A stretch of DNA of 64,000 nucleotides from assembly GCA_902765735.1 (NCBI GenBank), contig CACXBB010000003.1, forward strand, positions 1 through 64,000, in the 5' to 3' direction. The notes under the pieces were generated by a model. It saw only the letters and a list, made by a program, of their open reading frames with translations, ran no database searches and was not told the DNA's origin. Source of the stretch: an uncultured Eubacteriales bacterium (GTDB lineage Bacteria; Bacillota; Clostridia; Christensenellales; Aristaeellaceae). This document shows positions 15,660-27,399 of the stretch, piece after piece. The stretch's first letter is position 1. Every line of letters begins with the position of its first letter. The position numbers were made by a program, and so were the translations under genes.

Positions 15660-17351
15660 CTACTTCCCGTATTGTATGACTTCATTTCGAGATTTGTAGG
15701 AGCTTTTGCACAACAGCTCCCGGCTGAGCTGGTTGCCCTGGGCGTCCCAGCGGATCTTGTAGGCCTCGGCCTTGTAGCCGTTCTTGCCCTTTTCGACCAC
15801 CTTGGTCTCCCCCGGCATCAGAAAGCCGGAATACTCGTACTTGGTGTCGTACTTGATGGTCTCGGTGGTCCGGCCCTCCAGGGTGATGGTCTCGCCGTTG
15901 GGCAGCAGCCGCCCGAATATGCCGAAGCGTATCCGCTTATCGTCGGTCACGAAGCAGCAGATGTACACGTCGTCCCCGGAGTGGTTGGTGAACTTGAGGT
16001 CCTGGCTGTTCCAGTTGACCGCGGCGTCCTTGCCCCGGTCCACGTAGGACACCGTCAGCGAGTGGTTGTGGCGCTCCACGATCTCCATGTCGGCCTTCAC
16101 CGCCGCGTTGAACAGCGTGGTGGACACCTGGCAGATGCCGCCGCCGATCTCCTCGGTGACCTCGCCGCCGGAGTAGGCCGTGGCCCGCCTGAACCCCCGG
16201 TCGGTGGTGCGCTTGCCCACGGTATCGTTGAAGGAGAAGGTCTCCCCGTCGGCGATGCGGGTGCCGTTGATGATGCCCACGGCGTTCTTGATATTGTTGA
16301 TGCGGTTGGTGCTGGAGGACGAGGCATTGGTCACCGCGTAGGCGATCATGCCGTACTCGGAGCTGACCTCCGCCTGGGTCACACTGGGCTGCACGGTCTC
16401 GATATTGAGCTTCACCGCACCGCCCCCGGCCTCCAGCGCCGATATGATGTCCCGCTTCAGGGCGTCGGCGTCGAGCTGCCGGCCCTCCCGGCTCTCGGTG
16501 AGCACGAAGTTGTAGGTGTTCACGTCGAAGGACTCTATGGCGGCGTCTACCGCGGGCACGTCCGCCTTGACCGCCACCGCCTGCACGTAGTTGTTCACCG
16601 CCTTTTCGGTGTACAGGTCCCGGTCCACCTCGTAGGCCACCGGCCTGTACTGGCGGCTCACCGCGGCGTGATACCGCTGCTCCAGCGAGCCCCGCCGCCC
16701 GGCGCTCCAGGCGTTGAACAGCACGGCCTCGTAGTCGCTCTGGTAGCCCATGTCCACCGCGGTCACCTGGCCCGCGCCGTCCAGCGTCACCACCCGGTCG
16801 GCGTATTGGGGCTCGATGTTCTGCTGCCAGTAGGCCAGCGCCTGCCTGAGCGTCATCTCCGAGACGTCCACACCCTCCACCGTGGTGCCGTCGTAGAAGG
16901 TCTGGGCCTCCACCACGCGCTTCATCTCGGCAAAGCTGTTGTGGCGCACCACCAGCATGCCCCCCAGCATCACGAACACCGCGATGCCCGCCGCCAGCAG
17001 CAGGTTCGCCGCCAGCAGCGTCGGGCTGAGCTTTTTCTTCTTCCCCTTCTTCCTTTTCTTCGGGGTCTTTGCCTTCTTCTGCGCCTTGGGCTTTGCCTTT
17101 TTCTCCTCCGCGGGCTTGGGCTTCTTCTCCGCCGCGGGCTTGGCTTTTTTCTTTTTCGGAGGCTTGGGAGAGGCTTCCCCCTGGGGGGAAGCTGGCGCGC
17201 GCAGCGCGACTGATGAGGGGGTCCCCCCGGCTTTGGCTTTGCGTGATTCGCCCTTCTTCTTGCCCTGCGTGGCGCGGGCCTTTTGGGAAAAATCATCCTC
17301 CGGGATGTCCAGCGCCCCCGCCGCCTTCTTCTTTTTATTGTTTTCCGCCAT
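15660..17351 (-). CDS. VanW family exported protein
   Basis: A 563-residue protein: a Lys/Pro/Ala-rich cytoplasmic region (residues 1-115), one membrane helix (LLLAAGIAVFVMLGGMLVV, about 120-140), a YoaR/peptidoglycan-binding-4-like extracellular region (about 150-330), then a VanW domain with NRINNIKNAVGIINGT, FSFNDTVGKRTTDRGF and GGGICQVSTTLFNAA (about 345-480), and a C-terminal beta region. VanW proteins occur beside glycopeptide-resistance and spore/cell-wall genes, but their reaction is unknown. Residues about 44-60 are encoded by a palindromic repeat also found between genes elsewhere in this window. Confidence 0.85.
   Translation of the reverse strand: MAENNKKKKAAGALDIPEDDFSQKARATQGKKKGESRKAKAGGTPSSVALRAPASPQGEASPKPPKKKKAKPAAEKKPKPAEEKKAKPKAQKKAKTPKKRKKGKKKKLSPTLLAANLLLAAGIAVFVMLGGMLVVRHNSFAEMKRVVEAQTFYDGTTVEGVDVSEMTLRQALAYWQQNIEPQYADRVVTLDGAGQVTAVDMGYQSDYEAVLFNAWSAGRRGSLEQRYHAAVSRQYRPVAYEVDRDLYTEKAVNNYVQAVAVKADVPAVDAAIESFDVNTYNFVLTESREGRQLDADALKRDIISALEAGGGAVKLNIETVQPSVTQAEVSSEYGMIAYAVTNASSSSTNRINNIKNAVGIINGTRIADGETFSFNDTVGKRTTDRGFRRATAYSGGEVTEEIGGGICQVSTTLFNAAVKADMEIVERHNHSLTVSYVDRGKDAAVNWNSQDLKFTNHSGDDVYICCFVTDDKRIRFGIFGRLLPNGETITLEGRTTETIKYDTKYEYSGFLMPGETKVVEKGKNGYKAEAYKIRWDAQGNQLSRELLCKSSYKSRNEVIQYGK
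17171..17222. repeat. palindromic repeat translated inside the VanW gene
   Basis: The plus-strand sequence from AGGCTTCCCCCTGGGGGGAA to CTGATGAGGGGG is close to the reverse complement of an intergenic element at 61243-61293. It is in frame with the VanW protein and encodes SSVALRAPASPQGEASP. It lies in the unstructured cytoplasmic tail, where an insertion would be tolerated. Confidence 0.8.
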
Positions 17352-17500
17352 GGACAGCTTCTCTCCGAACGATCTTTGTGCTGATATCAGCCTTTCCTCA
17401 TGTCATTATGCCGAAAAAACGTATCTTTGACAAGCGCGTTTCCCGGCCCGGACATCAATATTCTGTAAACAATCCATGACGCTTCCCCGCGCCCGCGGCG

Positions 17501-20144
<2,644 letters not shown>

Positions 20145-20415
20145 TCAGGTTACGGGCACGCTGTCCTCATACAGCCATTCCGGGTCAATGTCCAGCCCGT
20201 TCGCCCACTCGACCACGCCAAACGAGATGTGGGCGGTTTGAAACAAAACATCACTCTCCAGAGGGCGATAGCACTTCCGTGACAGCAGGGGGGGTCACGT
20301 CAAAATCCCGCAGTTCGCCGTTGGCGAAACGGACGCGCAATATGCGGTTTTCCATGGGCGTAACGCTCACGGCGTCCGGAGAAAGCTCACGGCTGCCGAC
20401 AATCAATGCTTTCAT
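20145..20415 (-). pseudogene. DUF2442 protein, frameshifted in a G7/C7 run
   Basis: Reading from ATG at 20415 gives MKALIVGSRELSPDAVSV, RILRVRFANGELRDFDVTP and then a stop at 20251. If one base of the seven-C run (minus strand, about 20286-20292) is removed, the frame continues LLSRKCYRPLESDVLFQT, FGVVEWANGLDIDPEWLYED and stops at 20145, which is a complete DUF2442 protein. DUF2442 proteins are small and commonly paired with DUF4160. No DUF4160 partner is visible here. A homopolymer slip, real or from sequencing, broke this gene. Confidence 0.75.
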
Positions 20416-20430
20416 AATAACTCCGTTGAT

Positions 20431-20509
20431 TGTAGGGGCGGCGATGCGCCGCCCGCATAAACCCGCGATGCACTTCGCAGCGGGCGGGCGCCGAATCAGC
20501 GCCCCTACA
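20431..20509. repeat. intergenic palindromic repeat (GGCGGCGATGCGCCGCC type)
   Basis: TGTAGGGGCG at 20431 and CGCCCCTACA at 20500-20509 are perfect inverted ends. The inner part holds GGCGGCGATGCGCCGCC and GCGGGCGGGCGCC. Related copies occur at 15180, 46060-46130 and 51240-51315. Confidence 0.75.
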
Positions 20510-20524
20510 AAACGGCGTTCGTGC

Positions 20525-22843
20525 CTACCTGTCCACCTTCATAATCGGCGCGGCGGCGGCGGAGAACACCCGCTCAACTCCATCGTCAAACAGGATTTTG
20601 ACCTTCTGCTGTCCGCCCGCGCCGGTGACCTCCTCGACGGTACCGAGCCCGAAGGTGCGATGCCGGACGGAATCCCCCCGATGGAACAGGCTGATGCCCC
20701 GGGCGGGCTGTCCGGAGAAGCCCTTCTGGACGCCGGGGATGTTGAGCCTGACGCCGTTGGGGTTGAGCTGGGGCCTGGGCGCCGGTCTGCGCTCCTGCAC
20801 ATCCCCCGCGCCGCGGATGCCGCCCTGCCCGGGGGCGTGGCTGTAACGATCGTTGTATGGCGAGTGCGCGGGCTGCTGCCAGCGGGACTGCGTGGGCGGC
20901 GGCACGCGCCGGGCCTCCATGCGCCCGACCCCCTCCTGTATGAGCCGCTGGGGGATCTCCGTTACGAACCGGGACAGCGGGTTGGCGTTTCGGGTGTTGT
21001 AGAGCGCGCGGGTGTAGGCGTGGCTCATGAACAGCCGCTTCTTCGCGCGGGTGATGCCCACGTAGGCCAGGCGGCGCTCCTCCTCCATCTGCTGATCGTC
21101 AAACAGCGCCCGGGTGATGGGGAACACGCCCTCCTCCATGCCCGAGAGGAACACGTTGTCAAACTCCAGGCCCTTGGCGGAGTGCAGCGTCATCAGCGTC
21201 ACCGCGCCGCCGTTTTCGTTCATGGCGTCCAGGTCGGACACCAGCGCCACGTTCTCCAGGAAGTCGGACAGCCCGCCCTCGGGGTTGTGCTGCTCGAACT
21301 CGGTCACCGCGCCCTGCAATTCCCTGATATTCTCGAGGCGGGTTTCGTTGTCCTCGTCCTTTGACTCCTCCAGCGCTTTGACGTAGCCGGTTTTGTCGAT
21401 CACCGTCTGCAGGAATTCGCCGGGCTTCATCTCGTACATCTGCTCGGTCAGGTCGATCATCAATTCGGCGAAGGCCTGTAACAGCTTCTTCGGCCGCGCG
21501 GACAGCGACACGTTCTCCCAGTCCAGCACGGCGGACAGGAAGGGCATGTCGTTTTCCCGGGCATAGGCGGCCACCTTCTCCACGGTGGCGTCGCCGATGC
21601 CCCGCTTGGGCTCGTTGATGATGCGCCGCACGGACACGTCGTCGTCGGGGTTCACCAGCGCGCGCAGGTAGGCGATCAGGTCCTTGACCTCCTTGCGCTC
21701 GTAGAACCGCAGGCCGCCGTAGACCCGATAGGGCGTGCCCGCGCGCACGAAGGCGTCCTCGAGCACGCGGGACTGGGCGTTGGCCCGGTACAACACGGCG
21801 ATGCTCCCGGCGGCGGCGCCCCGGCGCATCAGCTTGCCCGACATCTGGCAGATGAAGGCGGCCTCATCCCGCTCGTCGGAGGCGTGGTACAGCGCCAGCC
21901 GGTCCCCGGCCTCCGCCTCGGTCCACAGCGCCTTCTCCTTGCGGCCCGCGTTGTGGGCGATCACCTGGTTGGCGGCGTCCAGTATGTTGCCGGTGGAGCG
22001 GTAGTTCTGCTCCAGCTTGATGGTCACGCACTCCGGGAAGTCCTTCTCGAAGTCCAGTATGTTGCGAAGGTCCGCGCCGCGCCAGCCGTAGATGGACTGA
22101 TCGTCGTCGCCCACCACGCACAGGTTGTGCCGGTTCCCGGAGAGCAGGCGCACCAGCTCGTACTGGGCGGCGTTGGTGTCCTGGTACTCGTCCACGAGGA
22201 TGTAGCGGAACCTGTCCTGATAGTACTGGAGCACCGGCGGCTGCTCGGTCAGCAGCTCCAGCGTCCTGATCAGCAGGTCGTCGAAGTCCAGCGCGTTGTT
22301 GCCCTTCAGGGTCTGCTCGTAGGCGCGGTAGGCCTCGTAGAGCTTTTTCGACCTGAAATCGCCGCCGGACTCCTTGAGCCACTCGGTGGGCGTCAGCATG
22401 CGGTTCTTGGCGTCGGAGATCATGGCCTTGATGACCTTGGGCGGATACTCCTTGTCGCCGAGGTTCAATTCCTTCGCCACGGCCCGGATGACCGTCATGC
22501 GGTCGTCCTCGTCGTAGATGGCGAACTGCCGCTTGTACCCGAGCTTTTCGATGTCCCGCCTGAGGATGCGGGCGCAGCAGGAGTGGAAGGTGGAGATCCA
22601 GGCGTCCTCGGACGCCTCCCCCGCCAGTTTGTGCACGCGCTCGGCCATCTCGCGGGCAGCCTTGTTGGTAAAGGTGATGGCCAGTATGTGCCACGGCGCG
22701 ACGCCCTTTTCCATCAGGTACGCCACGCGATAGGTCAATACGCGGGTCTTGCCGCTGCCCGCGCCAGCCAAAACAAGCAGCGGGCCCTCCGTCTGTTCGA
22801 CGGCGGCGCGCTGCTGGGGATTCAGGGCATTGAGATCAATCAT
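20525..22843 (-). CDS. pcrA: ATP-dependent DNA helicase PcrA/UvrD
   Basis: A 772-residue superfamily 1A helicase of normal PcrA length. Motifs: NPQQRAAVEQTEGPLLVLAG with Walker A GAGSGKTRVL, AITFTNKAAREMAERV, YILVDEYQDTNAAQYEL, VVGDDDQSIYGWRGA, LEQNYRST, VTLMTLHSAKGLEFDNVFL and YVGITRAKKRLF. The C-terminal tail is Pro/Arg-rich and ends in a Tudor-like segment (FGLGTVEEVTGAGGQQKVKI). PcrA unwinds DNA in repair and clears RecA filaments and RNA polymerase. Its start overlaps the upstream yerC stop by 4 bases. Confidence 0.96.
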   Translation of the reverse strand: MIDLNALNPQQRAAVEQTEGPLLVLAGAGSGKTRVLTYRVAYLMEKGVAPWHILAITFTNKAAREMAERVHKLAGEASEDAWISTFHSCCARILRRDIEKLGYKRQFAIYDEDDRMTVIRAVAKELNLGDKEYPPKVIKAMISDAKNRMLTPTEWLKESGGDFRSKKLYEAYRAYEQTLKGNNALDFDDLLIRTLELLTEQPPVLQYYQDRFRYILVDEYQDTNAAQYELVRLLSGNRHNLCVVGDDDQSIYGWRGADLRNILDFEKDFPECVTIKLEQNYRSTGNILDAANQVIAHNAGRKEKALWTEAEAGDRLALYHASDERDEAAFICQMSGKLMRRGAAAGSIAVLYRANAQSRVLEDAFVRAGTPYRVYGGLRFYERKEVKDLIAYLRALVNPDDDVSVRRIINEPKRGIGDATVEKVAAYARENDMPFLSAVLDWENVSLSARPKKLLQAFAELMIDLTEQMYEMKPGEFLQTVIDKTGYVKALEESKDEDNETRLENIRELQGAVTEFEQHNPEGGLSDFLENVALVSDLDAMNENGGAVTLMTLHSAKGLEFDNVFLSGMEEGVFPITRALFDDQQMEEERRLAYVGITRAKKRLFMSHAYTRALYNTRNANPLSRFVTEIPQRLIQEGVGRMEARRVPPPTQSRWQQPAHSPYNDRYSHAPGQGGIRGAGDVQERRPAPRPQLNPNGVRLNIPGVQKGFSGQPARGISLFHRGDSVRHRTFGLGTVEEVTGAGGQQKVKILFDDGVERVFSAAAAPIMKVDR

Positions 22844-23145
22844 TCTTTGTTTTCCTTTTCGGCCATCTTGCCGAGCACCAGCTGGTAGCCGCCCGCGCCG
22901 TAGTTGAGCGCGCGGTTCACGCGGCCGATGGTGGCGGTGGATACGCCGGTCTTTTCCACGATTTCGGTATAGGTGGACTGGGCCTGCAACAGCCGCGCCA
23001 CCTCCAGCCGCTGGCCGAGGTCCTGGATCTCGCGGATGGTAAAGAGGTCCTCGAACAGCTTGTAGCAGTCCTCTTCGGTGTTCAGCGCCAGGATAGCCCG
23101 AGCAAGGTTATCCGCCAGCTCACTCTTTAATCTCGATGTAAACAC
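22840..23145 (-). CDS. yerC: YerC/YecD family TrpR-like DNA-binding protein
   Basis: A 101-residue helix-turn-helix protein related to Trp repressor: LFEDLFTIREIQDLGQRLEV then YTEIVEKTGVSTATIGRVNRAL. The start is taken as GTG at 23145 (VFTSRLKSEL) because AGGAGGG lies 5 bases upstream. In Bacillus subtilis yerC also lies in the pcrA-ligA neighbourhood. Its 3' end overlaps pcrA by 4 bases, so the two are co-translated; it may regulate this cluster, which is inference. Confidence 0.85.
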   Translation of the reverse strand: MFTSRLKSELADNLARAILALNTEEDCYKLFEDLFTIREIQDLGQRLEVARLLQAQSTYTEIVEKTGVSTATIGRVNRALNYGAGGYQLVLGKMAEKENKE

Positions 23146-23237
23146 TTTAACCCTCCTCCACTTTCCCATATCATCATGTAAATATTATACCCGGTTTTGG
23201 GTGTTGCGTCAATAGCTATTGATTGAAGCTATTATTC

Positions 23238-23489
23238 AGAGTGGAGAGTGAAGAGTGAAGAGTGAAGTTTTGGAAGAAATCCGCTGGATTTCTTTTGATC
23301 ATAAGGCTACGGCAAGCGTATGTAGGGACGCCATTATTGGCGTCCGCGGAACCCGTTTCGCCCTGAACGGACGCCATGAATGGCGTCCCTACGGATTGAT
23401 TGTATCCCCTTGTCGTCTTTTTAATCGAACAAATCCCGCAGGGATTTGAACCAAAACTGCACTCTCCACTCTCCACTCTGCACTCTCTA
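23238..23489. repeat. nested intergenic repeat island
   Basis: The left arm (about 23238-23267) consists of GAGTGGAGAGTGAAGAGTG words and the right arm (about 23457-23489) of complementary CACTCTCCACTCTGCACTC words. Inside are GGACGCCATTATTGGCGTCC (about 23327-23346) and GGACGCCATGAATGGCGTCC (about 23369-23388), which are near copies of each other. The right arm contains the TAG stop of the following minus-strand gene. Nothing else is seen in 23146-23486. Confidence 0.75.
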
Positions 23490-24227
23490 TTCGACCCCGT
23501 CCGCTTCAATCCGGGGCAGCGCGATGTCCGTCCCGGCGTCATTGGTGTATACATACAAGCCGTTTGCGGTGCCGCGCACGGTCACCTTGTCCCCCTCGGC
23601 GATGGGCGGGGCGTCCTTGGCGCGGAACAGAGCCACATACGCCACGTCGTCAAACCCGCCCCGGGTGGCGACGCGCAGGGCGGTGTACACGCCGAGGCTG
23701 TCGGCGTATGTATCGTCCTCAAGCACCTGCAGCGCCGTGCCGGAGAAGGTCACCGCGGTGTCCCGATAGGCGTCGGCCTCGTTGAGCGCCCGGCCGTAGT
23801 CCAGCTTTTCATAGCTCCTGGCCTCGGGCGCCGGGGTCCAGAACAGCGCCTTCTGGGTGGCGTCATCGGCCTCACCGGTGGGCTCAAGCCCCGCGGCCTG
23901 CTGGAATGCCTTTACCGCCGCGACGGTCCTGCCGCCGTAGCTGCCGTCGGCCCCGCCGGTCAGATAGCCCAGCGATATCAGCCGCTGCTGCACGTCCTTC
24001 ACCCCGTCGCCCTTCATGCCCTGGGACAGGGGTTCATAGGTCACGTCGGGCGTGGGCGTGGGCTCTGGGGTGACCACGGGCGCCGGGGTGATCACCGGCT
24101 CCATCTCCAGGATGCGGTCCCCCGCGCTCTTTCGCATGTTGCGAAGCTCGTTCATCACGCCCTCCGCGCCCGCAGCGCAGCAGAATACCAGCGTCAGCGC
24201 CAAAAGCGCCGCGATCCGTCTCTTCAT
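23487..24227 (-). CDS. exported peptidoglycan-binding-domain protein
   Basis: A 246-residue protein with a signal peptide (MKRRIAALLALTLVFCCAAG), a Pro/Thr-rich linker, and a peptidoglycan_binding_1 domain (LSQGMKGDGVKDVQQRLIS, LGYLTGGADGSYGGRTVAA, VKAFQQAAGLEPTGEAD; about 65-130). The C-terminal OB-like region of about 100 residues contains TFSGTALQVLEDD and KVTVRGTANGLYVY. It is probably anchored to the wall by the binding domain; the partner of the second domain is unknown. Its stop codon lies inside the arm of the adjacent repeat island. Confidence 0.8.
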   Translation of the reverse strand: MKRRIAALLALTLVFCCAAGAEGVMNELRNMRKSAGDRILEMEPVITPAPVVTPEPTPTPDVTYEPLSQGMKGDGVKDVQQRLISLGYLTGGADGSYGGRTVAAVKAFQQAAGLEPTGEADDATQKALFWTPAPEARSYEKLDYGRALNEADAYRDTAVTFSGTALQVLEDDTYADSLGVYTALRVATRGGFDDVAYVALFRAKDAPPIAEGDKVTVRGTANGLYVYTNDAGTDIALPRIEADGVE

Positions 24228-24248
24228 GGCGTTTGTCCTCCGTATTTT

Positions 24249-26228
24249 TTACAGCTTTCCGCCCAGGGTGTAGCCTTCCTTTTCGAACACGGCCAGCCAG
24301 CCCTTGAGCTTCTCAAAGAACTCGGCGTTTGTGGAGGTCTTGCTCATCAGGCCGATGATCTGCTCGGTCATCTCCTGGCCCTTGCCGCCGGAGAGCACCT
24401 TGCGCACCAGCATCTCGCCGTCCAGCTCGGCCTCGGTGAGCAGCAGCTCCTCGCGCCGGGTGCCGGAGCGCAGCATGTCCACGGCGGGGAACACCCGCTT
24501 GTCGGACAGCTTGCGGTCCAGGTGCAATTCCATGTTGCCGGTGCCCTTGAACTCCTCGAAGATGATGTCGTCCATGCGGCTGCCGGTCTCCACCAGCGCC
24601 GTGGCGACGACGGTCAGGCTGCCGCCGTTTTCGATGTTCCGGGCCGCGCCGAAGAAGCGCTTGGGCTTGAACAGGGCTCCCGGGTCCAGGCCGCCGGAGA
24701 GGCTTCGGCCCGTGGGGGTGATGGTGAGGTTGTACGCCCGGGCAAGCCTCGTGATGGAATCCATCAGCACCACCACGTCCTGCCCCATCTCCACCAGCCG
24801 CTGGGCGCGCTCCAGCACCATCTCCGACACCCGCACGTGGTTTTCGGGGTCCTCGTCGAAGGTGGAGTAGATCACCTCGCCGTCGATGGAGCGCTTCATG
24901 TCGGTGACTTCCTCCGGGCGCTCGTCGATCAGCAGCACGATCAGCACGATCTCGGGATAGTGGGTGGTGATGGCGTTGGCGATCTTTTTCAAAAGCGTGG
25001 TCTTGCCCGCCTTGGGCTGGGACACGATCATGCCGCGCTGACCCTTGCCGATGGGGGCCAGCATGTCCACCAGCCGCAGTGAGAAATCCCCCGGGCCGCG
25101 CTCGGCGGGGGTCTCCAGCCGCAGCCTCTGGTCGGGATAGATGGGCACCAGATCCTCAAACCGCGGGCGATTGGCGGCCTCCTCCGGGGGACGGCCGTTG
25201 ACGGAGGTGATGTACAGCATGGCGCTGTAACGGTCCCCCTCCCGCTGGGGACGGGTCTTGCCCTCCACGAAGTCGCCCATGCGCAGGTTGAACCGGCGGA
25301 TCTGGGCGATGGAGATGTACACGTCGTTGGGCCCCTGCAGGCAGTTCTCCGCCCGCAGGAAGCCGTAGCCGTCCTGCTGGATCTCCAGCACGCCCGCGCC
25401 GTCGGAGCAGTCGCCGGAGTTCAGTATCTCCGGCACGGCGGGGTTGGAGGTCTTGTATTCCGCGTTGTAATAGCCCTCCCGACGGCCCCGGGCGCTGCCC
25501 GTCTCCACGTATTCCTGGGCGCGCTGAGGCTCCTGGGGCGGCTTGGGCCCGGCCATCGGGGGCCGCTGGGCGAACCGCGGGTTCTGCCCCCGCTGGCCCT
25601 GCTCCCCCGCCGGCGTCCCCTGGGGCCGGCCCGGCGCGTGCATGGGCCGCACCGCCGGGTTGACGCCGCGCGCCTCGCCGTTCACCGCCCGCATCGGACG
25701 GTTGTTCATGGGCCTCGGCGGCGCGGGCTTCTCCTGCGCCGGGGGATTCTCGGGCTTTTTCTCCACGGGTGCAGGCTTTTTCTCCACGGGTACAGGCTTT
25801 TTCTCCTCGGGTGCAGGCTTTTTCTCGGGCTTCGTTTGCTCCGCAGGCTTCGCCGGTTCCGCGGGCTTCGTTTGCTCCGCAGGTTTCGCCGGTTCCGCGG
25901 GCTTCTCCGCCTGCGCCGCCTTGTCCCTGACGGGCTTCTCAGCCTTTGCCTTGGAAGGCGCCTCGGCCTTTGCCTTAGTCGTTATCTCCGCCTTTTCTTT
26001 GGCGGGCTCCCCGGCCTTTTTGGTCTGACGGCCCCGGCGTTTGGGCGCGGCCTCCGGAGCTGCCGCCGCCGCCTCGGGCGCGGGGGAGGCGGCCTTGTCC
26101 GCCTCCAGGAGCATGTCGATCAGCACGCTCTTGTTGGTGCCCGCCGGCACGCGAACGCCCATATCCTTGGCCAGCTTGCGCAGATCGACGACGGTCTTCA
26201 TATGCAGCGATTGATAATCCATTTGCAC
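24249..26228 (-). CDS. rho: transcription termination factor Rho
   Basis: A 659-residue Rho, about 240 longer than the usual 420. The N-terminal Rho domain (MQMDYQSLHMKTVVDLRKLA) is followed by a Lys/Pro/Glu-rich insertion at about residues 55-260, including repeats of EPAKPAEQTKP and VEKKPAPVEKKP. Then come the RNA-binding domain (SDGAGVLEIQQDGYGFLRAE) and the ATPase core: GQRGMIVSQPKAGKTTLLKK, VLLIDERPEEVTDMKRS, SITRLARAYN and DPGALFKPKRFFG. A hexameric helicase ending transcription. Long disordered insertions in Rho are known in several phyla. Confidence 0.95.
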   Translation of the reverse strand: MQMDYQSLHMKTVVDLRKLAKDMGVRVPAGTNKSVLIDMLLEADKAASPAPEAAAAAPEAAPKRRGRQTKKAGEPAKEKAEITTKAKAEAPSKAKAEKPVRDKAAQAEKPAEPAKPAEQTKPAEPAKPAEQTKPEKKPAPEEKKPVPVEKKPAPVEKKPENPPAQEKPAPPRPMNNRPMRAVNGEARGVNPAVRPMHAPGRPQGTPAGEQGQRGQNPRFAQRPPMAGPKPPQEPQRAQEYVETGSARGRREGYYNAEYKTSNPAVPEILNSGDCSDGAGVLEIQQDGYGFLRAENCLQGPNDVYISIAQIRRFNLRMGDFVEGKTRPQREGDRYSAMLYITSVNGRPPEEAANRPRFEDLVPIYPDQRLRLETPAERGPGDFSLRLVDMLAPIGKGQRGMIVSQPKAGKTTLLKKIANAITTHYPEIVLIVLLIDERPEEVTDMKRSIDGEVIYSTFDEDPENHVRVSEMVLERAQRLVEMGQDVVVLMDSITRLARAYNLTITPTGRSLSGGLDPGALFKPKRFFGAARNIENGGSLTVVATALVETGSRMDDIIFEEFKGTGNMELHLDRKLSDKRVFPAVDMLRSGTRREELLLTEAELDGEMLVRKVLSGGKGQEMTEQIIGLMSKTSTNAEFFEKLKGWLAVFEKEGYTLGGKL

Positions 26229-26239
26229 CTCCGTTTGAT

Positions 26240-27271
26240 TCAGGGGTTCTTGCGCGCGACCACGATATCCCGGGTGATGGCCTGCTCGACCCAGTGTTCA
26301 AAGCCCTCGTAGGGTCCGCCGGAGAGGGGCGTCAAACCCGCCTCCGCCATCAGCGTGGCGAGCCTGTCGCGCCTGAAGGTCTGGGCGTTGAAGGACATGG
26401 CCACGCTGCCGCCGGGTTTGAGCAGCCGGCACAGTCCTGGCAGGGACTTCGCCAGCAGGGTCTCCAGCCAGTTCTTTCCACCGGATGCCGCCTCCCCGGG
26501 CCGGGCCGCGTGGGCCACGCCGTAGGGCAGGTCGCAGGCGATCAGGTGGAAGCTGCTCTTGCCGAAGGTCTCCCCCGCCAGCGCGGCGTCCAGGTTCGCC
26601 AGGCTCAGGCGGACGCGCGGGCCGTTTTTGTAGTCCTCCGGGGTGGCCGCGGTCTCGAAGCGGGTCACCGGCATGGGCTTCTTGCCCCTGACGGTGCGGG
26701 ATTCCCGGGTCAGATTGTACTTATAATGATGGTATTCCAGATAGCGCTTGAAGAAGTTCTCCGCCTCCCGGAGGTCGGCCCTGTCCACATCTGCGCCCAC
26801 GGCATCGAACCCGCGGTTGAGCGCGATGAACGGCGCGGTGGCGCGCCCGCACATGGGATCGAAAAAACTGAGGTTTTCATCCCGCCAGAAGTCGCCGGAG
26901 TAAAGCGCGACGTTCAGAAGCAGGTGCAGGAACATCTCGTTGGTCTTGCCCTTGTACTTGAGTATGGCGGGCAGGTCCGCCCCCAGAAGCGCGGGGGTGC
27001 GGCCGGCGACGGGCACGAGCGCGCCGTCCTCCCGGTCCATGAACAGTCCGTAGATAAGCGAGTGGTTCCTGACGGCGGACAGGGCGGTATCGTCAAGCGG
27101 CACGGGGCAATTCAGCTTCAGACAGGGCATGTCGGACGCCCCGTCGATCGCGGCGGCGGCCTCCGGGGCCACGCGGGCGAGCATCAGTTGAAGCTCCGCC
27201 AGAGCCAGCCTGCGGGTCTCAGCCTGATAGCGCGCGTTGGCATGGGGCCACAGCAAAAGGGTGTATTGCAT
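26240..27271 (-). CDS. SAM-dependent RNA methyltransferase (TRM11/THUMP-type)
   Basis: A 343-residue protein with a Rossmann methyltransferase domain in the second half: FFDPMCGRATAPFIALNRGF (SAM site), DAVGADVDRADLREAENFF, and IACDLPYGVAHAARP, the D-L-P-Y motif of N2-guanine RNA or DNA-type methyltransferases. The N-terminal 130 residues replace a clear THUMP domain. It probably methylates tRNA or rRNA guanines; the target is not deducible. It lies 11 bases upstream of rho on the same strand. Confidence 0.75.
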   Translation of the reverse strand: MQYTLLLWPHANARYQAETRRLALAELQLMLARVAPEAAAAIDGASDMPCLKLNCPVPLDDTALSAVRNHSLIYGLFMDREDGALVPVAGRTPALLGADLPAILKYKGKTNEMFLHLLLNVALYSGDFWRDENLSFFDPMCGRATAPFIALNRGFDAVGADVDRADLREAENFFKRYLEYHHYKYNLTRESRTVRGKKPMPVTRFETAATPEDYKNGPRVRLSLANLDAALAGETFGKSSFHLIACDLPYGVAHAARPGEAASGGKNWLETLLAKSLPGLCRLLKPGGSVAMSFNAQTFRRDRLATLMAEAGLTPLSGGPYEGFEHWVEQAITRDIVVARKNP

Positions 27272-27366
27272 TTTGAGTCTCCAAACAAATCATCCCGGGG
27301 TATACAGAGGTCACTGATGTTTATGCACGGAACCAAATGAATATGTTTGAACAGGTATACGAAAAT

Positions 27367-27389
27367 GCCCCTCTGGGGTCCAGAGGGGC
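27367..27389. terminator. terminator after rpsU (bidirectional hairpin)
   Basis: GCCCCTCTGG and CCAGAGGGGC arms with a 3-base loop. On the minus strand the stem is followed by ATTTTC, just downstream of the rpsU stop; on the plus strand it is followed by TTTCATT. Confidence 0.8.
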
Positions 27390-27399
27390 TTTCATTGGC

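Noticed and set aside
15672..17213. Long plus-strand ORF opposite the VanW gene
   Set aside because: It is the GC-rich antisense of a clearly homologous minus-strand gene. Its residues (Val/Leu/His/Arg/Gly mixtures) show no domain, and no ribosome site is present.
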